From CAZKJL01 sp964553135 (GTDB lineage: Bacteria > Patescibacteriota > Gracilibacteria > Peribacterales > Peribacteraceae): 48,554 bases of DNA. Positions 24,098 through 31,245 of the stretch are shown here, in pieces. Location: assembly GCA_964553135.1 (NCBI GenBank), contig CAZKJL010000003.1, positions 1-48,554 on the forward strand, given 5' to 3'. The position numbers were made by a program, and so were the translations under genes. The number at the start of each line of letters is the position of its first letter. Position 1 is the first letter of the stretch. The notes under the pieces were generated by a model. The model did not search any database and was not told the origin of the DNA. It worked only from the letters and a program-made list of their open reading frames with translations.

Positions 24098-24751
24098 CTA
24101 CGCGCTCGCCTTTTCCAGGATCGGAAGGCGCTTGTAGATGGCGGCTTGCACGGCTGCAAATACCTCATCGGGGGTCATCGAACCGTCGATTTCCGTGATG
24201 AGGCCCTTGGCACCGAAGTGGTCGATGACCGGCTTCATATCGGCCTCGGCTCCATCCAAGCGGTTCTTGCGTGCTTCGGCATCGATATCGTCGGAGCGCG
24301 GCTTTTGACCTGCGGCAATCGCCTTTTTGCCACGAAGAACCATGCGCTCTTCGGCAACTTCACGGGGAACGTTGAGATACACGAAGTGATCGGAACGCTC
24401 CAAGCGGGCCATGAGCTCTTCGTACTGAAGAATCTGGCTGCCCGTACGAGGGAATCCGTCGAAAAGCCACGTCGATTCGGGATCGAGCAATTTGATGTTG
24501 CGACGAATTTCGGGAACGATCACTTCGTCCGGAACCATCAGGCCCCTGCTCTCATAATCTTTCGCGGCCTGACCGATGAGTGTCCCCTCTTCCTTGTGCG
24601 TGCGAACGATTTGGCCGATTTCCATGTGGCCAACCTTGCCCCGTGCAGCAATGTCATTCTTCAAAGGCTTGATGACCGTTCCCTTGCCTGCGGCAGGGTA
24701 AGGGGAGATGACGTTCACAGTGTCGATGTTGGAACGGAGGAGGTTACTCAT
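24098..24751 (-). CDS. Adenylate-kinase-like nucleoside monophosphate kinase, altered P-loop
   Basis: 217 residues of the adenylate kinase family: DGFPRTGSQ (NMP-binding), EVAEERMVLRG and the lid arginines around QKPRSDDIDAEARKNRLDGA. The Walker A loop reads SPYPAAGKGT, against GAPGAGKGT in standard enzymes: the catalytic GKGT is kept but the first glycines are replaced by Pro, Tyr and Pro. It may still be an active kinase with altered substrate, or a specialised paralogue. A second, more standard adk gene lies directly upstream. The promoter TTGACT-16-TATCAT ends six bases before the ATG. Confidence 0.85.
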   Translation of the reverse strand: MSNLLRSNIDTVNVISPYPAAGKGTVIKPLKNDIAARGKVGHMEIGQIVRTHKEEGTLIGQAAKDYESRGLMVPDEVIVPEIRRNIKLLDPESTWLFDGFPRTGSQILQYEELMARLERSDHFVYLNVPREVAEERMVLRGKKAIAAGQKPRSDDIDAEARKNRLDGAEADMKPVIDHFGAKGLITEIDGSMTPDEVFAAVQAAIYKRLPILEKASA

Positions 24752-24757
24752 AGTAGT

Positions 24758-24785
24758 ATGATAAAATAAAAATGAAATAAGTCAA
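24758..24785 (-). promoter_or_regulatory. Promoter of the leaderless adk-like gene
   Basis: On the minus strand TTGACT (24780-24785), 16-base spacer, TATCAT (24758-24763), then six bases to the ATG at 24751. This is the clearest leaderless promoter in the window because both hexamers are good. Confidence 0.7.
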
Positions 24786-24855
24786 TAAAACAGGACTCGC
24801 GAATGATACGAAAACCGTACTTTCCTGGCAAGGGTCAACAATGATTTTTTGAGTC

Positions 24856-25413
24856 TCAGACAAGCTTTTTCAGCTCCAAGTACACTTCGTCGACCCCTCG
24901 ATCGGCTCTTATTTCTGCCACTTTTTTGGCCTGCATGTACTTCTCGATGACCGGAAGTGTCTTCCCGGAAAATGTACCCATACGGCGTCGGATGATCTCG
25001 GTATTTGCATCATCGGCACGTCCTTCGGCCTTGGCGCGGCCCAGAATGCGCTTTTCCGCCTCATTGGCATCCAGAAGGAAGTGAATGCAGCGGAAATCGC
25101 GTCCTGCGGCCTTCATAATCGCGTCGAAATCGCGCATTTGGTCCAGGTCGCGGGGAATACCGTCGAAGAGAATCTTCATGGATGTGGGGCGCATTCCCAC
25201 GGCAGCTTTGACCACCTCCATGATGATCTCGTGCGGCACCAAGTGACCTTGGTCGATGTAACTCTTCACCGTCTCACCGAGCTTACTGCCCGAAGCGGCG
25301 ATCTTGCGGAGCTCCCCTCCCGCCTCAAAAATGTCGTAGCCGAATTCGGCGGCAAGCTTCTTTGCCTGCGTTCCTTTGCCGGAGCCTTGGATGCCGAAGA
25401 AAACTAAATCCAT
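24856..25413 (-). CDS. adk: Adenylate kinase
   Basis: Interconverts 2 ADP with ATP and AMP. 185 residues from ATG at 25413. P-loop FFGIQGSGKGTQ, NMP-binding region with FDGIPRDLDQM, AEKRILGRAKAEGRADD and RRRMGTFSGKTLPVIEKY matching the arginines of the lid. It is the short form without a zinc lid. It follows secY in the usual secY-adk-map order, but the secY-adk junction is interrupted by a 511-bp element, and a second kinase gene sits between adk and map. Confidence 0.92.
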   Translation of the reverse strand: MDLVFFGIQGSGKGTQAKKLAAEFGYDIFEAGGELRKIAASGSKLGETVKSYIDQGHLVPHEIIMEVVKAAVGMRPTSMKILFDGIPRDLDQMRDFDAIMKAAGRDFRCIHFLLDANEAEKRILGRAKAEGRADDANTEIIRRRMGTFSGKTLPVIEKYMQAKKVAEIRADRGVDEVYLELKKLV

Positions 25414-25417
25414 GAGA

Positions 25418-25928
25418 GTTGAGGAAGGTTGGGAAGGTGTGGTAAGTACGGTAGGTGGGGGAAGAGGCTTTCGCAATAAGGTTTGATTTGATGAGCCATA
25501 GGGTGTACGTTCGTACACATGGAATATCGGGCTATGACCAAAACATTTCGGCAGCTCATCGTTTGGCGAGAATCCCACACACTGACGCTTGCGATATATA
25601 AATATACAAAAACCTTCCCATCCGACGAGCGTTTTGGCATTACGTCGCAACTCAGACGCGCATCGAGCTCAATCGCGGCGCAAATTGCAGAAGGAGCTCA
25701 GATGCCCACGCTACCCCATAAGCTTTTATACTACCAACGTGCATATGCCTCGGCCGCAGAAGTTGATAATTTTCTGGAGCTCTCGAAGGATTTGCAATAC
25801 CTGAACAACGATGAGTACCAAACACTTCTTGGTCTTCTGAATCGAGTTTCATTCCTTTTAAGCAAACTCATACACTCTCAAAAAATCGAACCTGCCAAAC
25901 TTTCCACACCTTCCTCACCTTCCACACC
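25418..25928. mobile_element. Candidate mobile element with 25-base inverted termini carrying a four-helix-bundle gene
   Basis: Left end 25418-25442 and right end 25904-25928 are inverted copies matching at 21 of 25 positions; 11 bases (ggaaggtgtgg, 25432-25442) are perfect. Both ends are made of reiterated GGAAGG(T/G)TGTGG words. The element fills exactly the space between the adk start codon (25413) and the secY stop codon (25928-25930), an otherwise conserved junction. Its one gene belongs to the 23S-IVS-associated (S23) four-helix-bundle family. I see no clear target-site duplication. Confidence 0.55.
25503..25518. promoter_or_regulatory. Perfect palindrome upstream of the four-helix-bundle gene
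   Basis: gtgtacgttcgtacac: seven-base arms around a two-base centre, ending 15 bases before the ATG at 25534. Likely an operator or an RNA hairpin controlling that gene. Confidence 0.4.
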
Positions 25929-25971
25929 TACACCAACTTCTCGTAATCGTGTGCGAGGAGCTGCGCGTTGA
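25534..25971 (+). CDS. Four-helix-bundle protein of the 23S rRNA IVS (S23) family
   Basis: 145 residues from ATG at 25534. The family signature is clear: FRQLIVWRESHTLTLAIYKY (helix 1), TFPSDERFGITSQLRRASSS and IAAQIAEG (helix 2), LLYYQRAYASAAEVDNFLEL (helix 3) and a last helix ending SKLIHSQK near residue 117. Known members are encoded in 23S rRNA intervening sequences or stand-alone, and the Avd protein of diversity-generating retroelements has the same fold; the molecular role of most is unknown. The last 22 residues (Ser/Pro/Thr then SRNRVRGAAR) are read through the right inverted terminus and antisense to the 3' end of secY, so the natural protein probably ended earlier before insertion. 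Confidence 0.85.
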   Translation: MTKTFRQLIVWRESHTLTLAIYKYTKTFPSDERFGITSQLRRASSSIAAQIAEGAQMPTLPHKLLYYQRAYASAAEVDNFLELSKDLQYLNNDEYQTLLGLLNRVSFLLSKLIHSQKIEPAKLSTPSSPSTPTPTSRNRVRGAAR

Positions 25972-27208
25972 TCTGACGAATGAGTTCGAGCACCACGCCG
26001 ACGATGATGATGAGACCGGAACCCGAGATGATGAGGTCCTGGGACGAGAGCGTGGAGTAGCGCGTGAAGATGAGCGGGACGATGGCGACGATGCCGAGGA
26101 AGACGCCGCCCCACAGGTTCAGGCGATTGCTGACGCGCTCAAGCATTTTGGCAGTCTCGCGTCCGGGGCGAACGCCGGGGATGAAGCCGCCGCGCTTCTG
26201 AATGTTCTCCGCGACGTCATCGGGCTTGAAGGTGACCGATACGTAGAAGTACGTGAAGGCGATGACGAGCAGGAAGTAAACGGCCATGTACAACATGCTG
26301 GGCTGCTGCGAGTTGAGATTCAGGTTGATGAAGCTCACGATGCCCTGAAAACGCGGAGCGGTCTGGAGGAACTGCGCGATGATGCCGGGGAACGTGATGA
26401 GGGAGACGGCGAAGATGATGGGCACCATGCCTGCCTGGTTCAGGCGCACGGGAATATTGCCCTTCACGCCGCGGCCCGCACCTTGGTTGGCGTAGGTGAT
26501 GGGAATGGCACGGTGCGCATCGGTGAAGAGCACCACGGCCACGAGCATGGCCAGCGAAACGATGACGAAGAGGTAGAACGCCGAGATCTTTTCCTGACCG
26601 GCGATGAACATCGTGGAGAGCGTTGCGGGCATGCGTGCGACGATGCCCGTGAAGATGATGAGCGAGATGCCGTTGCCGATGCCCATCTCCGTGATGAGCT
26701 CACCGATCCACATCACGAACACACATCCCACCGATACGAAGAGCATCGGGAAGAGGACGTCGGGAAACGTCGTGGGGACGATGTTGCCGCTGCCGCCGCG
26801 GTTGAGGAGCAGGAGGAAGCCGTAGCTCTGCATGAAGGCGAGCACGATGCTCATCCAACGCGTGTACGTGTTGATCTTCTGCTGACCCTGGACACCCTCT
26901 TTGCTGAGAGCCTCGAGCTTGGGGAAGATGACGGTGCAGAGCTGCAAGATGATGGATGCGTTGATGTAGGGCGACAGACCGAGCAGGGCGATGGAGAAGT
27001 TCTGGATGGCGCCACCGGTGAGTGCGGCGAAGATGCCGAGAGCTCCGGCTCCGGCGCTGTTGTTGAGGAACTGCTGCAAGAGTGCGCGGTCGGCACCCGG
27101 AATGGTGATGTGCGAAATGAGACGGTACGCGATGAGCAAACCGATCGTGATGAAGATGCGGCGGCGCAACTCACGAGACTGCCAAAGCTGCTTGAGGTAG
27201 GTGAACAT
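25928..27208 (-). CDS. secY: Preprotein translocase subunit SecY
   Basis: 426 residues, the channel-forming subunit of the Sec translocon, with ten predicted membrane helices. Family blocks: RRRIFITIGLLIAYRL, NASIILQL, the loops GVQGQQKINTYTRWM and GNGISLIIFTGI, VRLNQAGMVPIIFA, KRGGFIPGVRPGRETAKMLE and the C-terminal QINAQLLAHDYEKLV. The start overlaps the rplO stop by one base. The stop codon coincides with the end of the 511-bp element. Confidence 0.97.
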   Translation of the reverse strand: MFTYLKQLWQSRELRRRIFITIGLLIAYRLISHITIPGADRALLQQFLNNSAGAGALGIFAALTGGAIQNFSIALLGLSPYINASIILQLCTVIFPKLEALSKEGVQGQQKINTYTRWMSIVLAFMQSYGFLLLLNRGGSGNIVPTTFPDVLFPMLFVSVGCVFVMWIGELITEMGIGNGISLIIFTGIVARMPATLSTMFIAGQEKISAFYLFVIVSLAMLVAVVLFTDAHRAIPITYANQGAGRGVKGNIPVRLNQAGMVPIIFAVSLITFPGIIAQFLQTAPRFQGIVSFINLNLNSQQPSMLYMAVYFLLVIAFTYFYVSVTFKPDDVAENIQKRGGFIPGVRPGRETAKMLERVSNRLNLWGGVFLGIVAIVPLIFTRYSTLSSQDLIISGSGLIIIVGVVLELIRQINAQLLAHDYEKLV

Positions 27209-27651
27209 TACGCTTTGACGATGGTGACGGATCCGCCTGCTTTCTCCACCGCCTGCTTGGCGGACTTGGATGCGGCGTTCACGGTGATCTGGAATTTCTT
27301 CGTGACTTTGCCGCGGCCGAGGAGCTTCACGGGGCGCTTGCCACCGATGAGGCGTAGTGTGGCCAGCGTGCTGACGTCATGGGTTCCTGCCGGAGCCTTG
27401 GCTTCGAGCGTGTCGATGTTGATGGTCTCCGTGTCTTCGCGACGCGGGTGCAAGAATCCTCCGAGCTTGGGCTGGCGGCGGATGAGCGGGGTCTGGCCTC
27501 CCTCGAAACCGAGGCGGCGGCCCTTGCCTGCGCGAGATTGCTGACCTTTCGTTCCACGACCGGCCGTGGTTCCGATACCGGAACCGTTGCCGCGGGCAAC
27601 GCGAACGCTTCTGTGCGTGGAACCTTTGTTGGGCTTGAGCTTATGGAGCAT
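27208..27651 (-). CDS. rplO: 50S ribosomal protein L15 (uL15)
   Basis: 147 residues from ATG at 27651, starting MLHKLKPNKGSTHRSVRVAR. It contains the Gly-rich RGNGSGIGTTAGRGTKGQQS and GFEGGQTPLIRRQPKLGG typical of L15. In most bacteria rpsE-rpmD-rplO are adjacent; here rpmD (L30) is absent and 2 kb of other genes separate rplO from rpsE. An upstream in-frame start is less like the family. Confidence 0.96.
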   Translation of the reverse strand: MLHKLKPNKGSTHRSVRVARGNGSGIGTTAGRGTKGQQSRAGKGRRLGFEGGQTPLIRRQPKLGGFLHPRREDTETINIDTLEAKAPAGTHDVSTLATLRLIGGKRPVKLLGRGKVTKKFQITVNAASKSAKQAVEKAGGSVTIVKA

Positions 27652-28011
27652 TGGAAAGTGCGGTACGAGTGGAAAATCCGTCACGGTTCTAAGTAAAGTC
27701 GTTTCGTAAGCCCTACTCTACCGTAGCGGGGTCAGAGGCTACAGATGAAATGGCAGGACGACAAGGGGAAAAGGGCGGCAATCGGGCATCTGCGCCGATG
27801 CATCTCGGGCATATTTTCTTGATTTTTCAGAAAAATACCTCAGACTTGGGCTCTTCCATGAACAGACGTTTCTTGTCCCTCGGCCTCAACCTCCTTCTCT
27901 CGCTTATGGCGGGAAGGCGGCTGGCTGCGTAAACGGGAATACGAAAACCCAAGCAGAGCCTCTTTCCCCCGCAGAGGCGATTTTTCTTATTTCATTTTTC
28001 CAACCCTTCCC
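27652..28011. other. Intergenic gap between rplO and the 91-aa gene
   Basis: No convincing gene. A 24-codon frame (27858-27932, beginning MNRRFLSLGLNLLL) precedes a hairpin at 27958-27985 and might be a small peptide, but evidence is thin. A TAGAGT at 27715-27720 (minus strand) could be an rplO -10 without a good -35. Confidence 0.3.
27958..27985 (+). terminator. Terminator-like hairpin upstream of the 91-aa gene
   Basis: GCCTCT (27958-27963) and AGAGGC (27973-27978) around a nine-base loop, then GATTTTTCTTATTT. It lies only 27 bases before the next start codon, so it could end a short transcript or act as an attenuator. Confidence 0.5.
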
Positions 28012-28287
28012 ATGAATACTCCTCGCACCTTCACCACCGCCGATATCGATGCATTCTCCGATGCGGCAAACCGACGTTTCAATCCCCAAACGCCCATCGC
28101 CGATGAAGCGGGTTACGGTGGTTTCCCTGACGACGTGACCCACGACCCACGCGGTTATTACGGCCACATGCCCAATGTAAACGATCCGTCATTCCAACAA
28201 GAAGTACGGGCTATCGGCGAAGAAACCCAGGAAATCCTGCGACGCTTCGGATACATCGGACAGAGTAATATCGATGTTCCCGCGTAA
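28012..28287 (+). CDS. Small hypothetical protein, 91 aa
   Basis: Starts MNTPRTFTTADIDAFSDAAN. It is acidic and polar, with a Gly/Tyr/Pro-rich centre (DEAGYGGFPDDVTHDPRGYY) and a C-terminal helix (FQQEVRAIGEETQEILRRFG). No signal or membrane segment; no family recognised. Preceded by a pyrimidine-rich leader (ccaacccttccc) and a terminator-like hairpin, followed by a large hairpin at 28301-28340. Part of the small-gene block that splits the spc operon. Confidence 0.6.
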   Translation: MNTPRTFTTADIDAFSDAANRRFNPQTPIADEAGYGGFPDDVTHDPRGYYGHMPNVNDPSFQQEVRAIGEETQEILRRFGYIGQSNIDVPA

Positions 28288-28300
28288 ACGAATACGGAAC

Positions 28301-28340
28301 GCGGCGGGGTGCTACGACACTGCTATTGGCACCCCGTCGC
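28301..28340. terminator. Strong GC hairpin after the 91-aa gene
   Basis: GCGGCGGGGTGC (28301-28312) pairs over 12 positions with GCACCCCGTCGC (28329-28340), including one G-U. There is no T tract, so it may be a processing or protective hairpin and not a classical terminator. Confidence 0.4.
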
Positions 28341-28427
28341 ATCAGAAAACCGCTGCAGACAACGGAAAGTAAATGCAGCTGCCTTGACACCTCTGAATAC
28401 TGTACTCAAACTGTCTGCCAACTATTT

Positions 28428-28811
28428 ATGGTCCAAATCGCCACCCAGCTCAACGTCGGCATCCCGAATAACCCGGGTTCGCTCGCCCGCATGTCGGACA
28501 AACTGCGCTCGGCCGAGGTGAACATCGAGGCGCTGTTCTGCACGGACGGAGAGAAACACTCCGTCGTTCATCTTATTTTGGATGACGTGGAAACGGCCAA
28601 GCTCGTGCTCCGCGATTTGGGTGAAGTGACGACGACCGAAGTCCTGGCCTTTGAAGTGAAGAACAAGCCGGGCGCCATCGCACAGGTGGCTCGCCTCTGC
28701 GCCGGAGCCGGCATCAACATCCGCCACATCTACGCCACGTCGCTGGGCAAAGACGCCATGTGCTATCTCGCCGTCGATGATATTGAGAAGGCGAAGAAGG
28801 CGCTGAAGTAG
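28428..28811 (+). CDS. Tandem ACT-domain protein
   Basis: 127 residues from ATG at 28428. Two ACT domains (about 1-63 and 67-127), each with the beta-alpha-beta-beta-alpha-beta pattern; the second is clearest: EVKNKPGAIAQVARLCAGAG then INIRHIYATS. The NPGSLARMSDKLRSAEVNIE block in the first is the matching ligand loop. ACT pairs bind amino acids; stand-alone tandem-ACT proteins are usually regulatory partners, but the ligand and target are not visible. TTGACA at 28384 could be a -35, with only a poor -10 at normal spacing. Confidence 0.87.
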   Translation: MVQIATQLNVGIPNNPGSLARMSDKLRSAEVNIEALFCTDGEKHSVVHLILDDVETAKLVLRDLGEVTTTEVLAFEVKNKPGAIAQVARLCAGAGINIRHIYATSLGKDAMCYLAVDDIEKAKKALK

Positions 28812-28822
28812 GAGTACAAAGA

Positions 28823-28987
28823 ATGCAAGGAAGCACGCCTGACTTTGAAATACCTGAGCAGCGTGTCGCATTGGAAAAATGCCGTGACGCTTCACGTGAA
28901 GCAGAGCGTGAAAAAGTCCACTGTCTGAGTCCGAGCCGCAGCGAGGACGAGTTTGGACTTTTTAGCTCTGCGAACGTAGAAGCGTAG
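28823..28987 (+). CDS. Possible small protein, 54 aa
   Basis: ATG at 28823 opens MQGSTPDFEIPEQRVALEKC and runs to TAG at 28985. The C-terminal half (SPSRSEDEFGLFSSANVEA) is encoded by sequence that leads directly into the hairpin element at 29020, so the frame may be a by-product of that element. It starts 11 bases after the ACT protein stop. Confidence 0.35.
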   Translation: MQGSTPDFEIPEQRVALEKCRDASREAEREKVHCLSPSRSEDEFGLFSSANVEA

Positions 28988-29019
28988 GCCATTTTTCCAC
29001 GAGCGACTGTTTTTCTTTG

Positions 29020-29048
29020 CCACTTTCTTTTGCGTCAAAAGAAAGTGG
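29020..29048. repeat. Perfect 13-bp hairpin, REP-like
   Basis: ccactttcttttg (29020-29032), loop cgt, caaaagaaagtgg (29036-29048). A further TTCTTTGC flank precedes it. Such CTTTCTTTTG...CAAAAGAAAG hairpins occur as intergenic repeats in varied bacteria. Its CACTTTC core resembles the words at 7656-7690 and 8964-9000. Confidence 0.5.
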
Positions 29049-29094
29049 AAGAAGATTTGCACGACAAAGAAGTAACAAAAGAACAATGATCAAA

Positions 29095-29604
29095 CTACAT
29101 CTCAGCAAAGGTCTTCCCAAACTCCACCGCCGCATTCGGACCATTCGCGGTAACGATCAAACCGTCTACCGTCACGGGCTCGCCCGTATACGTCGCGCCT
29201 TTCGATTCCAAAAACGGCACCTGCTCCTCCGAGGGTGTGGCTACCGTCGCCTTCTTGCCCCGGAGCACTCCCGCTGCGGCCAGGATCGTCGGAGCGATGC
29301 AGATGGCACCAAGGGGCTTCTTGGCTTTTTCGACGGCTCCGGCGAGGGTCAGCGCATCGTTATCATCGGCCAAAGCAAAGGCCCCGGGGCCTCCGATGAA
29401 GGCAACGCGGTCGTACTCGGAAAGTTCAACGTCTTTCATCGCGATCTGGGCCGTCTCACGACCGTCGTATTTGCCGATACACTCCCCCGCTTCCGAGCTG
29501 CAGAACACGACGGAAAAACCTGCGGCAAGAAGACCGTCGCGCGTGCCTTTCAGTTCAACGTCTTGGTAGCCCTTCTGCGCGATGACGAGGAGTGCCTTCT
29601 TCAT
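29095..29604 (-). CDS. DJ-1/PfpI-family protein
   Basis: 169 residues. Starts MKKALLVIAQKGYQDVELKG, with Glu in the DVEL region as in the family, and has the nucleophile elbow KPLGAICIAPTILAAAG with the conserved Cys (about residue 101). FIGGPGAFALADD is the preceding loop. Members act as deglycases, proteases or chaperones; which one cannot be told. It lies between the two halves of the broken spc operon. CATACT ends six bases before the ATG. Confidence 0.9.
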   Translation of the reverse strand: MKKALLVIAQKGYQDVELKGTRDGLLAAGFSVVFCSSEAGECIGKYDGRETAQIAMKDVELSEYDRVAFIGGPGAFALADDNDALTLAGAVEKAKKPLGAICIAPTILAAAGVLRGKKATVATPSEEQVPFLESKGATYTGEPVTVDGLIVTANGPNAAVEFGKTFAEM

Positions 29605-29610
29605 GAGGGG

Positions 29611-29616
29611 AGTATG
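29611..29616 (-). promoter_or_regulatory. Possible -10 for a leaderless DJ-1/PfpI gene
   Basis: CATACT on the minus strand, six bases before the ATG at 29604. Confidence 0.3.
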
Positions 29617-29673
29617 AACCGAGTGGCACGAAAAAAACCATATCGTGCTCGTCTCAAATCCTGAGGGATGCGA

Positions 29674-30300
29674 TTAGCCATTGATACCCTTGTCCATGGC
29701 CTTCTTGTCCTTCTCGGTCATCTTCACTTCTTTAATCGGAAGATTCTCTTCGATGTGACCCGGGACGTCGGACTTCACGATGGGCTTGCTGTCGGCGGCC
29801 TTGGCTGCGCGGCTGCCGCGGAGCATCTGGAGAGCCTTGATGGAAGCCTGAGCGTTGACGAGTTTGTTCCCCGTACCGAAACGCTTGGCAAGGATGTCTT
29901 TGACTCCCGCGAGGTCGAGGATCGCGCGGAGCGGACCTCCGGCGATGATACCCGTACCCTTACTGGCGGGCATGAGGCGGAGAACGGCAGCTTTGTGCTT
30001 CACGTTCACTTCGTGCGGGATGGTGTCGCCCTTCATCGGAACGATGATCATGGCACGCTTCGCATCGCGCTGAGCTTTCTGGATGGCTTGCTGAACTTCG
30101 GTCGCCTTTCCGGTTCCGAGACCCACCTTGCCTTTGCGATTACCGAGAACCACGACGGCGCGGAAACGCATGCGGCGTCCACCTTTCACGACGCGCGTGA
30201 CGCGATCGATGGCGAGCGTAACGTCGTCGTACTCGCTGGGTTCGCGCTTATCACGGCGGTCGTTACGTTTGCGGTCGGGGCGGGAGGTCTTGGCTGACAT
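29674..30300 (-). CDS. rpsE: 30S ribosomal protein S5 (uS5)
   Basis: 208 residues. Core blocks RMRFRAVVVLGNRKGKVGLG, GKATEVQQAIQKA and MPASKGTGIIAGGPLRAILD. The C-terminus carries about 40 extra residues (SRAAKAADSKPIVKSDVPGH onwards) beyond the usual S5. Last gene of the rplC-rpsE cluster; the usual next genes rpmD and rplO do not follow. Confidence 0.96.
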   Translation of the reverse strand: MSAKTSRPDRKRNDRRDKREPSEYDDVTLAIDRVTRVVKGGRRMRFRAVVVLGNRKGKVGLGTGKATEVQQAIQKAQRDAKRAMIIVPMKGDTIPHEVNVKHKAAVLRLMPASKGTGIIAGGPLRAILDLAGVKDILAKRFGTGNKLVNAQASIKALQMLRGSRAAKAADSKPIVKSDVPGHIEENLPIKEVKMTEKDKKAMDKGING

Positions 30301-30324
30301 GAAAGAAGAATTGGAAGCGGGAGG

Positions 30325-30660
30325 TTAGAACGTGAGTCCGCCTTCGCGAGCGGCATCGGCCAAAGCCTTGATGCGGCCGTGGTAACGGCGTCCGTTACGG
30401 TCGAAGACGACGGAGGTGAGTTTCAGATCTTTGGCTTTCTTGGCGATCTCCTGGCCGACCTTGGTGGCCGAAGCCATGTTCTTGCCCTTGGCCGAGGACA
30501 CGGCGGCAAGCGTCTTGCCTACGGAATCATCGATGATCTGGGCGTAGACTTTGGTGAGCGACACGTACACCGTGAGGCGCGGACGTGCGGGGGTGCCTGC
30601 GACCTTGGCGCGGATGCGGCGCTTACGGCTGGCTCGGAGTTGGTGCTTGGTGGGCTTCAT
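30325..30660 (-). CDS. rplR: 50S ribosomal protein L18 (uL18)
   Basis: 111 residues. RASRKRRIRAKVAGTPARPR and LTVYVSLTKVYAQIIDD are the L18 opening, and VVFDRNGRRYHGRIKALADA the closing block. It binds 5S rRNA with L5. Normal length. The gap to rplF is 15 bases and reads TCACCTCCGCAACTC. Confidence 0.97.
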   Translation of the reverse strand: MKPTKHQLRASRKRRIRAKVAGTPARPRLTVYVSLTKVYAQIIDDSVGKTLAAVSSAKGKNMASATKVGQEIAKKAKDLKLTSVVFDRNGRRYHGRIKALADAAREGGLTF

Positions 30661-30675
30661 GAGTTGCGGAGGTGA

Positions 30676-31236
30676 TTAAGCGGCGGTGGCCTTGGCGGCT
30701 GCGGCCTTGCCCGGCTTGCGACGGACGGTTTCATCGGTGTAGCGGATGCCCTTGCCCTTATACGGCTCCGGCGGACGGAGTTCGCGGAGGTTGCTGGCAA
30801 CCTGACCGACGAGCTGCTTGTCGATGCCGCGGATGGTGAGGAGGTTCTTGTTCTTCTCGTCCTGAACGACTTCGATGCCGTCGGGGAGCTTGAAGTCGAC
30901 CGGGTGAGAGAATCCGAGGCTCATGGCGAGGACCTTGCCCTTGATTTGCGCCTTGTAACCCACACCGACGATTTCGATTTTTCGCTCGTGACCTTCGGCG
31001 ACTCCCTTCACCATGTTGACGAGGAGAGCCCGGGTCAGACCGTGACGTGCCTTGGACTCGGGATTCTCGAGAACGCGCTTCACGCGGACCGTGCTGCCCT
31101 CGACATCGATGCCGATTTCCGGGAGGAGCTTGTACGTGAGTTCGCCCTTCGATCCTTTCACGTGTACGACACCCGATTTCACCTCAACGGTGACTCCGGA
31201 CGGTACTGCGATGGTTTTGGCACCAATGCGAGACAT
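30676..31236 (-). CDS. rplF: 50S ribosomal protein L6 (uL6)
   Basis: 186 residues. MSRIGAKTIAVPSGVTVEVK, the VHVKGSKGELTYKL block and the second-repeat signature PPEPYKGKGIRYTDE near the C-terminus are diagnostic. Two homologous domains (about 1-80 and 85-175). Standard position between rpsH and rplR. Confidence 0.97.
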   Translation of the reverse strand: MSRIGAKTIAVPSGVTVEVKSGVVHVKGSKGELTYKLLPEIGIDVEGSTVRVKRVLENPESKARHGLTRALLVNMVKGVAEGHERKIEIVGVGYKAQIKGKVLAMSLGFSHPVDFKLPDGIEVVQDEKNKNLLTIRGIDKQLVGQVASNLRELRPPEPYKGKGIRYTDETVRRKPGKAAAAKATAA

Positions 31237-31245
31237 GAGAGGAGA

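Noticed and set aside
25949..27544. A 531-codon plus-strand frame antisense to secY and rplO
   Set aside because: Both minus-strand genes are certain. The plus-strand product is an Asp/Glu/His-rich shadow with no family features.
27750..27932. 60-codon frame in the rplO gap
   Set aside because: No promoter, no recognisable composition for its first half; only the last 24 codons look possible, and they are noted in the gap entry.
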